Source of the DNA: Asaia sp003994335
GTDB lineage: Bacteria; Pseudomonadota; Alphaproteobacteria; Acetobacterales; Acetobacteraceae
Length of the DNA: 64,000 bases
NCBI RefSeq assembly: GCF_037151175.1
Contig: NZ_JBBCOR010000006.1
Span: forward strand, 186,001-250,000
Direction of reading: 5' to 3'
The number at the start of each line of letters is the position of its first letter. Position 1 is the stretch's first letter. Position numbers and translations under genes: made by a program. The notes under the pieces were generated by a model, which was not told the DNA's origin, searched no databases, and saw only the letters and a list, made by a program, of their open reading frames with translations. Below, in pieces: positions 1 through 8,454 of this stretch.

Positions 1-1
1 C

Positions 2-1846
2 CGACTGACGGCTGTAGCGAAGGCCCTTCTAGAGGGGATCGAGGATGACGCGGTCGATTTCCGACCCACCTATGACAATGAGGACGCGGAGCCCGTTGTT
101 CTACCGGGCGCTTTTCCAAACCTGCTGGCCAATGGCGCGGCTGGCATCGCAGTCGGCATGGCCACCAGTATTCCGCCGCATAATGCCGCCGAGATCTGTC
201 GCGCTGCGCGCCATCTGATCGAGAACCCGCAGGCGTCCGTTGAAGCCTTGATGCAGTTTATGCCGGGCCCGGATTTCCCCACCGGTGGCGTGCTGATTGA
301 AGACCCCGCGAGCATGGTCACAGCCTATGAGACGGGGCGCGGCAGCTTTCGGACCCGCGCACGCTGGGAAGTGGAACAGGGGCGTTTTGGCACCTGGACC
401 GTGATCGTGACCGAGATCCCCTATCAGGTGCAGAAATCACGCCTGATCGAGCAGATCGCGGAGCTCATGGAGCAGAAGAAACTGCCGCTCCTGGCCGATA
501 TACGTGATGAGAGCACGACAGATATCCGTCTGGTTCTGGAGCCCAAGACCAAGGGGATCGAGCCGGAAGTGTTGATGGAGACGCTTTTCCGGGTAACGCC
601 GCTCGAGAGCCGCTTCAGCCTGAACATGAACGTTCTGGATGCCAATCGTGTGCCCCGCGTCATGGGGCTGCGCGAGGTTATCCAGTCCTGGCTCGACCAT
701 CGAGAGATCGTCCTCGTGCGTCGGTCTCAACATCGTCTGAACGCGGTCGAAAGGCGTCTGGAAATCCTCGAGGGCTTTCTGGCCGTCTATCTCAATCTCG
801 ACGAGGTCATCCGCATCATCCGTGAAAGCGACGAGCCCAAGTCCGAATTGATGCGTGTGTTCAGCCTGACCGATCTGCAGGCCGAATATGTGCTCAACAT
901 GCGCCTACGCTCGCTGCGCCGTCTCGAGGAAATCGAGATACGCAAGGAGCGCGATGCCCTGCTGAAGGAGAAATCGGGGCTTGAGGGCCTGCTGGGCAGC
1001 GAGCGCAAGCGGTGGACGCGCATTGGCAAGGAACTCGATGCGACGGCGGCCAGCTTCGGCGAGGGCGCGCTCGGGACGAGGCGTACGCAGATTGCCGCGC
1101 CCCCCGAACCGATCGATCTGAGCGCCGCCATACAGGTTGATCGCGAACCCCTGACCGTGCTGCTGTCACGAGAGGGCTGGGTGCGCGCCATCAAGGGGCA
1201 TGGGATCGATCCCGAGAGCCACAAGTTCAAGGAGGGAGATGCGTTCGGCCTGTCTCTCGAATGTCAGAGTACCGAGCGTCTGTGCCTGCTCGTGAGCGGT
1301 GGGCGCGCCTTCACGCTCAAGGCGGCCGACCTGCCGCGCGGCCGTGGCTTTGGCCAGCCTATACGCGTTCTGGCCGATTTGCCTCAGGATGAGGAGATCA
1401 TCGCCTTCTTCACCCTCGACGAGAGCGGGCGTCACGTTCTGGCCAGTGAGTCCGGACGTGGCATGATCGTGAGGGACGCGGATATGGCGGCCGAAAAGCG
1501 TACAGGCAAGCAGGTGTTGACCCTGCGTGACGGTGATCGGGCGGCCTTCTGCGTGGCGGTGACCGGTGATCAGATCGTCACCATGGGGAGCAACCGCAAG
1601 GCACTGAGTTTTGCGGTGGAAGCCCTGCCCGAATTGACCAAGGGTATGGGCGTGACCATCCAGAAGCTCCCCGCAGGTGTCAGACTTGTCGAACTGCGTC
1701 TGTTCAGCCGGGAGCCGGGGCTCGTCTGGCATGAGGGACAAAAACCGCGCAGCGAAGCAGATCTGGCGGTTATCGCAGGCAAGCGCGCCGATCAGGGCAA
1801 GGCAGCTCCTCAGTGGATGACCCGCAAGGCTCCGGCACGAAGCTGA
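2..1846 (+). CDS. parC: DNA topoisomerase IV subunit A, 5'-truncated
   Basis: The A subunit of topoisomerase IV cuts and rejoins DNA to decatenate daughter chromosomes, acting with ParE. The reading frame is open from the window edge, so the N-terminus with the active-site tyrosine lies outside. The visible start carries the GyrA/ParC breakage-reunion signature around positions 110-180 (FPNLLANG, GIAVGMAT, IPPHN). A long coiled-coil region and a C-terminal beta-propeller follow. The C-terminal domain lacks an obvious GyrA box and ends in a short basic tail, which favours ParC over GyrA. The stop codon abuts the stop of the convergent bpt gene with no intergenic base. Confidence 0.9.
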   Translation, partial: RLTAVAKALLEGIEDDAVDFRPTYDNEDAEPVVLPGAFPNLLANGAAGIAVGMATSIPPHNAAEICRAARHLIENPQASVEALMQFMPGPDFPTGGVLIEDPASMVTAYETGRGSFRTRARWEVEQGRFGTWTVIVTEIPYQVQKSRLIEQIAELMEQKKLPLLADIRDESTTDIRLVLEPKTKGIEPEVLMETLFRVTPLESRFSLNMNVLDANRVPRVMGLREVIQSWLDHREIVLVRRSQHRLNAVERRLEILEGFLAVYLNLDEVIRIIRESDEPKSELMRVFSLTDLQAEYVLNMRLRSLRRLEEIEIRKERDALLKEKSGLEGLLGSERKRWTRIGKELDATAASFGEGALGTRRTQIAAPPEPIDLSAAIQVDREPLTVLLSREGWVRAIKGHGIDPESHKFKEGDAFGLSLECQSTERLCLLVSGGRAFTLKAADLPRGRGFGQPIRVLADLPQDEEIIAFFTLDESGRHVLASESGRGMIVRDADMAAEKRTGKQVLTLRDGDRAAFCVAVTGDQIVTMGSNRKALSFAVEALPELTKGMGVTIQKLPAGVRLVELRLFSREPGLVWHEGQKPRSEADLAVIAGKRADQGKAAPQWMTRKAPARS

Positions 1847-2710
1847 TCAGATCGGCTCGCTCGCAGCGTTGTCCGGCAGGGCAGCGCCATCGGGCGATTG
1901 GTCGGGCGCTGGCTGCATGGCTGTAAGAGGATCGAATTTCGGCGCTCCGGGTGCTGTCGAACCGGGCAGGGGAGAGGCCTTTGCTCCCAGTTGATCGGCC
2001 AGACGGTGCCATTGTCCGGCTCTCAGGATCTCGGCGGCCTGGAAGCGCGATTTGTATCCCATCTTGGCGCTGCCAGGCACCCAGTAGCCAAGATAGAGAT
2101 AGGGCTTGCCGCGGCTTGCAGCCTCGGCAATGAGCCACAGGATCGAGGCGGTCCCAAAGGACCGGTGCGGGTCGTCCAGGCAGTAGAATGTATAAACCGC
2201 GGACAGCCCGTCAGAGAGCATATCGACGAGGGACACACAAACCAGTCTGCCCTCGCGGGTCCGGAACTCGAACACGCTCGTCTCAACCGGGCTCGTTTCG
2301 ATCATCGACTGATAATCATCCAGTCCCATCAGCGCCATGTCACCATCGCCATGGCGATGCTCCTGATAGGCGCGAAACAGCTCATATTGCTCTTCAGTGG
2401 CGATGATCGGCCGCTCGGTAACCACGAGATCCGCGTGGTCGCGTCGCACACGTCGCATGGTGCGATCGGGTCTGAAGGCGAAAACCGGCAGGCGTATGGG
2501 AATACAGGACTGGCAATTGCTGCAGACGGGCGCGTAGACGATGCCGTGACTGCGGCGGAAGCCCGCGCGCGAAAGCCGGTCATGCAACTGATCGGCATCC
2601 ACCCCCGAGAGTTCGGTCATGACCTTGCGTTCGGTGCGACCAGGCAGATAGGGGCAGGGTGAGGGCTCGGTCGTGTAGAAGAGCTGGGGTCGATGCGCGG
2701 ACATAACCAC
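1847..2710 (-). CDS. bpt: Aspartate/glutamate leucyltransferase (Bpt, arginyltransferase family)
   Basis: Transfers an amino acid, leucine in the bacterial Bpt branch, from aminoacyl-tRNA to protein N-termini starting with Asp or Glu. This marks them for ClpAP degradation (bacterial N-end rule). The product is about 285 aa, normal for the family, and has the N-terminal cysteine cluster CSNCQSC followed by IPIRLPV that defines this family. The start is uncertain. A GTG at 2710 has GGAG about 7 nt upstream, while an ATG two codons later (2704) has AAGGG 5 nt upstream. It is convergent with parC. No aat (leucyl/phenylalanyl transferase) gene is nearby. Confidence 0.9.
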   Translation of the reverse strand: MVMSAHRPQLFYTTEPSPCPYLPGRTERKVMTELSGVDADQLHDRLSRAGFRRSHGIVYAPVCSNCQSCIPIRLPVFAFRPDRTMRRVRRDHADLVVTERPIIATEEQYELFRAYQEHRHGDGDMALMGLDDYQSMIETSPVETSVFEFRTREGRLVCVSLVDMLSDGLSAVYTFYCLDDPHRSFGTASILWLIAEAASRGKPYLYLGYWVPGSAKMGYKSRFQAAEILRAGQWHRLADQLGAKASPLPGSTAPGAPKFDPLTAMQPAPDQSPDGAALPDNAASEPI

Positions 2711-3087
2711 CCTTTCTCTCCTTCACTTAAAGGGCGTACCAAGCGGCGGCGGCCCATTATTCACCTCAGAGGCCCGTTTTTCGGGGGCCGATCTCGACAC
2801 AAGCACTCAAGCCCCGCAAGGCCGCTGATCCGGTCCTGACTGACCGGGCCGTATGAGGACGGCGCCGCGAGATCGGCCAGCCTTTCTGTAGAGCCGCGAT
2901 CGTCGCCTCTGCCCGACGCGTCCCGGACGCCCTCCGCATCCCGACCATGCCCATAACCCTTGCGGCCCCTTTCGGGCCGTGGGGCCCGTGGACGAGCAGG
3001 ATGCGCCTTTCCTCCATATTTTACGATGAATTTCAGAGTTGCAAGGTGCCGGTCTTTGAATTTCGCTCGAATACGCTAACGTTATGA
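2711..3087. other. Intergenic region between bpt and cls, no gene supported
   Basis: These 377 bp separate divergent bpt and cls and should hold both promoters. An open frame on the minus strand (2766-3017, 83 codons) has no ribosome-binding site and an Arg/Gly/Pro-rich composition typical of chance frames in GC-rich DNA. GC-rich stem-loops are visible around 2780-2800 and 2960-2990, the latter with a GGCCC/GGGCC stem. No conserved RNA was recognised. Confidence 0.5.
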
Positions 3088-4506
3088 ATGATGAGCTGGC
3101 CTGTAACCCTGTTCGATGCCTTCATGATCCTGCTTCGGTTGGGTCTGGCGGTGGCGGTGACCCTTCACGTTCTGAGAACGAAACAGAACACGGCGGCATG
3201 CGCCGGTTGGATCGGGGTGAGCTGGCTCATGCCGATTTGTGGTGCGCTGCTCTATCTCATGTTCGGGATCAACCGTGTGCGGCGTCTGGCCCGACGTCTG
3301 GTGAGCGATCATCACTGGCGCGGTCGCGGAATGGCCTATTCCGCGCAGATCCGGCTCAAGGGAGAGTTCGCGCCTCTGGCACGCATGATCGGCAAGCTGA
3401 CCGAGCGTCCCCTGCTGGGGGGTAATGCCATCATCTGCCTGCATGATGGCGACAACATCTATCCGCGCATGCTCGACGATATCGCCTCTGCGCGGGTTTC
3501 GATCCTGCTCTGCTCCTACATCTTTCGCGATGACCGCATCGGTCAGCAATTTGTGGAGGCGCTCGCCGCTGCACAAAAGCGCGGCGTGGCCGTGCATGTT
3601 CTCGTCGACGGCATTGGCGGCGGGTACTTCATGAGCGGTATCCATAAGGCCCTGCGGGCGCGCGGCATCGCCTGCGAGCGCTTCATGCACTCGCTCTGGC
3701 CCTGGAAGATGCCGTTCATCAATCTGCGCAATCACCGCAAGATGCTGATCGTGGATGGCCGCGTCGGCTTCATGGGGGGGCTGAATATCGGTGAGGAGAA
3801 TCTGCGCCGACTGCGGATCAAGCATCCTGTCGCGGATACGCATTTCAGGCTGGAGGGGCCGGTCGTTCATCAGTTGAGCGAAGCTTTTGCCCGGGATTGG
3901 TCCTTTACCTGCGGCGAGCAACTCGACGGGGCGGTCTATTTTCCGGAGCTTCAGCGTCAGGGCGACATCCCGATGCGCGTGGTGACGTCAGGACCGGATA
4001 ACGATCTGGAGAAGATCGAATTCTCCATGCTGCAGGCGATTGCGCTGTCGCGTCATTCCGTTCGCCTCATGACGCCTTACTTCCTGCCCAATGAACGGCT
4101 TGTTTCCGAGCTCTGCCTCGCCGCGCTGCGCGGCGTCAGGATCGACATTATCCTTCCTCGGCGCAGCAACCACCGCCTGATCGATTATGCGCGTGATGCA
4201 AGTCTGGCGCCCTTCCTGCAGGCAGGCTGCCATATCTGGATGAATCGCCCTCCCTTTAACCACGCGAAGCTGCTGGTGGTGGATGATTCCTGGTCCTTCG
4301 TCGGAAGCAGCAACATCGATGCGCGCAGTCTGAGGCTCAATTTCGAGATCAATCTCGAGATCTACAGCGAATCTGTGGCCCAGGAACTGGCCGTGTTCAT
4401 GGAAAGCCATCGCTCAGGTCGGCTGACCCATCATGCCCTCGACAGCATGAGCGCGTGGCGGAAGATACGAAACGCCTCTGTCAGACTATTCATGCCCTAT
4501 CTTTGA
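3088..4506 (+). CDS. cls: Cardiolipin synthase (phospholipase D family)
   Basis: Makes cardiolipin from phosphatidylglycerol at the inner membrane. The 472-aa protein has two N-terminal membrane segments (about residues 8-30 and 39-61), then two phospholipase D domains. Each carries a complete HKD motif: NHRKMLIVD around residues 215-223 and NHAKLLVVD around 391-399. This is the Cls layout and length. Two tandem ATG codons (3088, 3091) are possible starts, neither with a strong ribosome-binding site. The 3' end overlaps the convergent EEP-family gene by 17 bp. Which ClsA/B/C subtype it is cannot be settled by eye. Confidence 0.9.
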   Translation: MMSWPVTLFDAFMILLRLGLAVAVTLHVLRTKQNTAACAGWIGVSWLMPICGALLYLMFGINRVRRLARRLVSDHHWRGRGMAYSAQIRLKGEFAPLARMIGKLTERPLLGGNAIICLHDGDNIYPRMLDDIASARVSILLCSYIFRDDRIGQQFVEALAAAQKRGVAVHVLVDGIGGGYFMSGIHKALRARGIACERFMHSLWPWKMPFINLRNHRKMLIVDGRVGFMGGLNIGEENLRRLRIKHPVADTHFRLEGPVVHQLSEAFARDWSFTCGEQLDGAVYFPELQRQGDIPMRVVTSGPDNDLEKIEFSMLQAIALSRHSVRLMTPYFLPNERLVSELCLAALRGVRIDIILPRRSNHRLIDYARDASLAPFLQAGCHIWMNRPPFNHAKLLVVDDSWSFVGSSNIDARSLRLNFEINLEIYSESVAQELAVFMESHRSGRLTHHALDSMSAWRKIRNASVRLFMPYL

Positions 4507-5224
4507 GTCGCCTGCGGTCTGCCAGCCGTTGAAAAAACGCGCGATGGGCATCAGGAGCGTCCAGACGCAGGGTGACGCTTATGGGATGATGGTCGGAGCT
4601 CTGATTGGGCAGGACCGAACTCCGCAACGGGGTCATGTTGCGTACGAGGCAACGATCGAGCCTGATCGGCAGGATGTCCGCCATGCGATGCGTTGGCTCC
4701 CGCGGGCCAACGTCACGAAACCCGGGCAGGAGGGGCGGCCCGACCAGATTGAAGTCACCCATGACGAGCGCGTGGGGGCGCAGGATGGGGGCGATGCGGC
4801 GCAACTGGCGGCGATTGAGGATTTGTCCGTGAGACAGATGCACGTTGGCGATGGAGAAGGACCCGAAATCGATCAGCTGCGCGGTCCGTTTGACGACCAG
4901 CCCGGAAGGAAGCGCACAGGAGATCGGCGCTCGCCTGAAAGCAAAGCGGCTCCAGCAGGCCGTTCCGTGAATGCGGTCGGGCAAGGGGATACGGGCGTAA
5001 TGGCCACCGAGGATGGAGGGCAGGCGATCAAACGTACCGACGGCCTCCTGCATCAGAAAAATATCCGGCTGCAGGCTGCGCGCGAGATCGACCACTTCAT
5101 CCAATGGCGCGCCGACAGCGCGAAGCAAATTCCAGCTCAGAATCGTAAAACTCTGTCCTATATACGGGACAGATCTGTCCTGTATTGGTTGAAGAGGCGA
5201 TTCTTGGGAGAGAGCCAGGCTCAT
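4490..5224 (-). CDS. Endonuclease/exonuclease/phosphatase (EEP) family protein
   Basis: A 244-aa metal-dependent phosphodiesterase of the EEP superfamily. The expected order of catalytic motifs is present: SWN (30-32), the metal ligand E60 in LMQE, NVHL (127-130), GDFN (156-159), D190 and the terminal SDHHP (210-214). The substrate (DNA, RNA, lipid or inositol phosphate) is not evident. No signal peptide is visible, so it is probably cytoplasmic. Its ATG overlaps the stop of the upstream permease gene by 4 bp (ATGA), implying translational coupling. Its end overlaps the convergent cls gene. Pairing with cls could hint at lipid metabolism, but that is only inference. Confidence 0.85.
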   Translation of the reverse strand: MSLALSQESPLQPIQDRSVPYIGQSFTILSWNLLRAVGAPLDEVVDLARSLQPDIFLMQEAVGTFDRLPSILGGHYARIPLPDRIHGTACWSRFAFRRAPISCALPSGLVVKRTAQLIDFGSFSIANVHLSHGQILNRRQLRRIAPILRPHALVMGDFNLVGPPLLPGFRDVGPREPTHRMADILPIRLDRCLVRNMTPLRSSVLPNQSSDHHPISVTLRLDAPDAHRAFFQRLADRRRLKDRA

Positions 5225-6276
5225 TGCACCAGTTTCTTTTCAGTCTGATAGGCGCCGCGCGCGAATTCAGTTGTGAGTGTATAGCCCACGCCGAGCAGCA
5301 CAGGCCCCAGGAAAATGCCTAATCCGCCCAATGTGACGACGCCGCCCAGCACTCCCAGCACCGTGAGCAGATAGGGAAGCTGTGCACCGCGCGCGATGAA
5401 GGCAGGGCGGATGATATGATCGGCGCCAGAGATGAAGACGATGCCGTATCCGGCGAGGAAGAGCCCCCATCCCAGGTGATGATGGAGTGCGAGCCAGATC
5501 GCAGCGGGCGCCCAGACCAGCGGCGCCCCGACCGGGAAAACCGCAACGAAGGCGGCTACACCGCCCAGAAGAACGGGGGCGGGAACACCCGAAATGAAAA
5601 GCCCGATCGAGGTCAGGACGCCCTGGACGATGGCTGTGCCCAGAATGCCATAAACCGTGCCACGAATGACTCCACCGATGATCGTGATCAGCCGATCCGC
5701 ATAGGTGCCGGTGATGCGCGTCAGCACCGCCTTGATGACCCGGCCGAGCGAGTCGCCGCTGATCCAGAAAAACAGGGCGATGAACAGGGCCATCACGAGT
5801 TCCGCCAGCCCGCTTGCCATCTGCATCAGGGCCTTCAGGGCGTAGCGCGCGATTTGCCCCGCATAGGGGTGCAGCGCCTCGCCCAGCCCGCGAACGTCAT
5901 GGCTCCAGTGCAGATAGGCATTGGAGAGCTGTGGGCCGAAGGCAGGCAGGGAAGCCAGCCAGCTCGGCGTGGGGTGAGTGCGCCCGAGCGCCTCGATCTC
6001 GGTGTTGATCCCGCCAATGATCAGCGGCAGATCGGCAATGCCGGTCGAGGTGAGAAGGGCGAGTGGCATCACGATGGCGATGGCGCTTCCTACCATCATC
6101 ACGACCGCCGCCAGGGAGGGGCGCATATGCCGGCGCAGACGCTTGAAGAGGGGCCATGTCGTGAATGTGAGAATGGCTCCCCACAGAATGGCGGAGAGAA
6201 AAGGCCATAAGACCACGCCGCAGCCATAAGCGACGCCAAGCAGGAGCAAGCCAAGCATGATGCGTTCGGTCGTCAC
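5221..6276 (-). CDS. AI-2E family / PerM-type membrane permease
   Basis: An inner-membrane protein of the AI-2 exporter (UPF0118, PerM) family, with about eight hydrophobic segments. It starts with two helices, then has a large soluble loop (about residues 90-145). A glycine-rich segment near 230-250 and the HIIRPAFIARG stretch near residue 293 (numbered from 6276) are typical of this family. I place the start at GTG 6276 because GGGAG lies 5 nt upstream; an in-frame GTG at 6303 lacks a ribosome-binding site. It overlaps the EEP gene by 4 bp, forming a two-gene operon. The substrate is unknown; family members include Na+/H+ antiporters and presumed autoinducer exporters. Confidence 0.8.
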   Translation of the reverse strand: MTTERIMLGLLLLGVAYGCGVVLWPFLSAILWGAILTFTTWPLFKRLRRHMRPSLAAVVMMVGSAIAIVMPLALLTSTGIADLPLIIGGINTEIEALGRTHPTPSWLASLPAFGPQLSNAYLHWSHDVRGLGEALHPYAGQIARYALKALMQMASGLAELVMALFIALFFWISGDSLGRVIKAVLTRITGTYADRLITIIGGVIRGTVYGILGTAIVQGVLTSIGLFISGVPAPVLLGGVAAFVAVFPVGAPLVWAPAAIWLALHHHLGWGLFLAGYGIVFISGADHIIRPAFIARGAQLPYLLTVLGVLGGVVTLGGLGIFLGPVLLGVGYTLTTEFARGAYQTEKKLVQ

Positions 6277-6370
6277 GAAATCTCCCGTCGCCGCCTCTGG
6301 CACCAGTTGACCGGATAGTCGTTCTGGCTGCTATCGTGCGGTTCTCAACCCGTTCTTGCAAGGTCTGCCC

Positions 6371-7213
6371 ATGACGCTGAAACCCCTCATCGATGCGCAG
6401 ACCCTGTTGACGCTGCCAGCGCGTCGCTACCGTTTCCTCGACGCCTCGATCCTGCTCCCCGGGCAGGAGGGCGATCCTGAAGCGGATTTCAGGGAGTTAG
6501 CGCTTCCGGGCGCCATTCGTTTCCGGATCAACGAGATCTGTGATCATGGCAACACCCTGCCGCATATGGTGCCGGGACCTGCGCTCTTCGCCGATTTCAT
6601 GACGGCGCATGGCATCGATCGTGAGACAGGGCTGGTGTTCTATGACCGTGCTGGCAGCATCGGGGCGTGTCGCGCTCATTGGATGGCTGATCTCTTTGGT
6701 CATGACTGCGCCCACGTGCTCGATGGGGGGCTGGCGGCCCTGCAGCAAGCGGGGATCGCCCTCGATGCCCTCCCTGAACCGGCGCCGTATTCCAATACTG
6801 CTTATCAAACGCGTGCCCGCTATGCCCGTCTCGCCGGAAAGGGTGATGTGCTTGCCGCGCTTGGGGATCCGGATCGCGTGATCCTTGATGCACGAAGCGC
6901 GGGGCGGTTTCACGCCCGTGTCGCTGAACCGAGGCCGAACACGCGTGGCGGGCACATGAGAGGGGCAGTCAATCTGCCTTACGGAGATGTGCTCGATGCC
7001 GAAGGGTATTTCCTGCAGCCTGAGGCGCTTGTCGCGCGTTTGGCGGCCTGCGCAATCGGCGCGAGGCAGGTCATCACCAGTTGCGGCTCGGGTTTGACAG
7101 CCGCCACGCTGACCATGGCGCTGCGTGTTGCGGGGCATGCGCCCGGGCAGCTTTACGACGGGTCCTGGGCAGAATGGGGAAGCGACCCCACTCTCCCCAT
7201 CGAGACCTCATAG
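6371..7213 (+). CDS. sseA: 3-mercaptopyruvate / thiosulfate sulfurtransferase (two rhodanese domains)
   Basis: Transfers sulfur from 3-mercaptopyruvate or thiosulfate to thiol acceptors or cyanide. The protein is about 280 aa with two rhodanese domains. The N-terminal one is inactive (GLVFYDRAG lacks the cysteine). The C-terminal one carries the active-site loop CGSGLTA with Cys near residue 238. CGSG(V/L)TA is the SseA-type loop, unlike the CRKG loop of plain thiosulfate sulfurtransferases. The ATG at 6371 is preferred over 6356 because AAGGT lies 7-8 nt upstream. A PLP-dependent cystathionine lyase follows after 13 bp, so the pair forms a sulfur amino acid unit. Confidence 0.88.
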   Translation: MTLKPLIDAQTLLTLPARRYRFLDASILLPGQEGDPEADFRELALPGAIRFRINEICDHGNTLPHMVPGPALFADFMTAHGIDRETGLVFYDRAGSIGACRAHWMADLFGHDCAHVLDGGLAALQQAGIALDALPEPAPYSNTAYQTRARYARLAGKGDVLAALGDPDRVILDARSAGRFHARVAEPRPNTRGGHMRGAVNLPYGDVLDAEGYFLQPEALVARLAACAIGARQVITSCGSGLTAATLTMALRVAGHAPGQLYDGSWAEWGSDPTLPIETS

Positions 7214-7226
7214 GAGACTGAACAGA

Positions 7227-8450
7227 GTGGAAAACACCGCAAAGCAGGTTACTTCCGGTTGGAAGCGCCTGTCCTCCCTCCTGGTTCAGGGCGGTCGCCC
7301 GGAGCCGACACCGCAGGAGGGAAGTTTCGTCAATGCCCCGGTCACGAGGGGTTCGACCGTGCTTTTCCCCTCGCTGGATGCCATGAAGGAGCAGGGGCTG
7401 CGCAGCCACGAGCATGAGCTCATCTATGGCGCCATGGGCTCTCCCATTCAGCATGAGCTCGAGAAGCTGATCGCACTGATCGAGGGTGGAACGCATACAC
7501 AGGTGGTTTCCTCGGGCCTTGCTGCCTGCACCCTGCCGCTGCTCGCTTTTCTGAATGCGGGCGATCATCTGCTTTTACCTGACTCGGTTTACGGGCCGAC
7601 ACGGCGTTTTGCCGGAACCATGCTTGCGCGCATGGGTATCGAGACAAGCTATTACGCACCTCTGGCCGATGAAGAGGCCTTGCGTGGCCTGTTGCGTGAC
7701 AATACGCGCGTCATTTTTGCGGAGAGTCCCGGGAGCCATACTTTCGAGGTTCAGGATATCCCGATGCTGGCGCGCGTGGCCCATGAGCATGGTGCTCTGC
7801 TGATGCTCGACAACACCTGGGGGATCGGCATCTTCCAGCCTTTCCGCCACGGGGTGGATGTGTCGATCCAGGCCCTCACCAAATATCCGGCAGGACATTC
7901 CGATGTGATTGCCGGGGCGATCACGGTCGCCGATGGCGCGCTCTGGAAAGATCTGCGCGACTCAGCCATTCAGATCGGCCAGCTAGCCGGGCCGGACGAA
8001 TGCTGGCTGACGCTGCGCGGATTGCGCACCATGGCCGTACGTCTGGAGCGGCAATCGGCCTCGGCTCTGCTGGTGGCACAATGGCTGCGAGGTCGGCCCG
8101 AAGTGGCAAAAGTCCTTCATCCCGCCTTCGAGGAATGCCCGGGTCATGAATTCTGGGCACGTGATTTCGAGGGCGCGAGTTCACTCTTCGGCGTTGAGTT
8201 GCGCGCGGATCTCTCGGTTGCGGCGATGCGTGACATGATCGACGCGCTCGCATTATTCGGTATTGGCGCGTCCTGGGGCGGGTATGAAAGTCTCGTTCTT
8301 CCGACTACTGGCGGGGTGAGGCGCTCGCTGCCGAACGCCATGCCGGAGGGGCCGAGCTTTCGCCTGCATATCGGGCTGGAAGACCCGAATGACCTCATCG
8401 CCGATCTCGAGGGCGGTATGGAAGTGCTCCGCGCCTCGGTAGCGGGCTGA
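7227..8450 (+). CDS. metC: Cystathionine beta-lyase
   Basis: Cleaves cystathionine to homocysteine, pyruvate and ammonia, the penultimate step of methionine synthesis. The 407-aa product belongs to the Cys/Met-metabolism PLP enzymes. The PLP lysine is in LTKYPAGHSD (about K219), following LMLDNTWGIG and SIQALTKY; the strand pattern matches MetC more than MetB/MetZ. I choose the GTG at 7227, which has AGGAGA 9 nt upstream and leaves a 13-bp gap from sseA. An upstream ATG frame at 7125 would overlap sseA and lacks family similarity in its first 34 residues. It sits with sseA in a sulfur operon. Confidence 0.88.
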   Translation: MENTAKQVTSGWKRLSSLLVQGGRPEPTPQEGSFVNAPVTRGSTVLFPSLDAMKEQGLRSHEHELIYGAMGSPIQHELEKLIALIEGGTHTQVVSSGLAACTLPLLAFLNAGDHLLLPDSVYGPTRRFAGTMLARMGIETSYYAPLADEEALRGLLRDNTRVIFAESPGSHTFEVQDIPMLARVAHEHGALLMLDNTWGIGIFQPFRHGVDVSIQALTKYPAGHSDVIAGAITVADGALWKDLRDSAIQIGQLAGPDECWLTLRGLRTMAVRLERQSASALLVAQWLRGRPEVAKVLHPAFEECPGHEFWARDFEGASSLFGVELRADLSVAAMRDMIDALALFGIGASWGGYESLVLPTTGGVRRSLPNAMPEGPSFRLHIGLEDPNDLIADLEGGMEVLRASVAG

Positions 8451-8454
8451 CGTT

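Noticed and set aside
2766..3017. 83-codon minus-strand frame between bpt and cls
   Set aside because: Arg/Gly/Ala/Pro-rich, no ribosome-binding site, no similarity recognised; a typical chance frame in GC-rich DNA.
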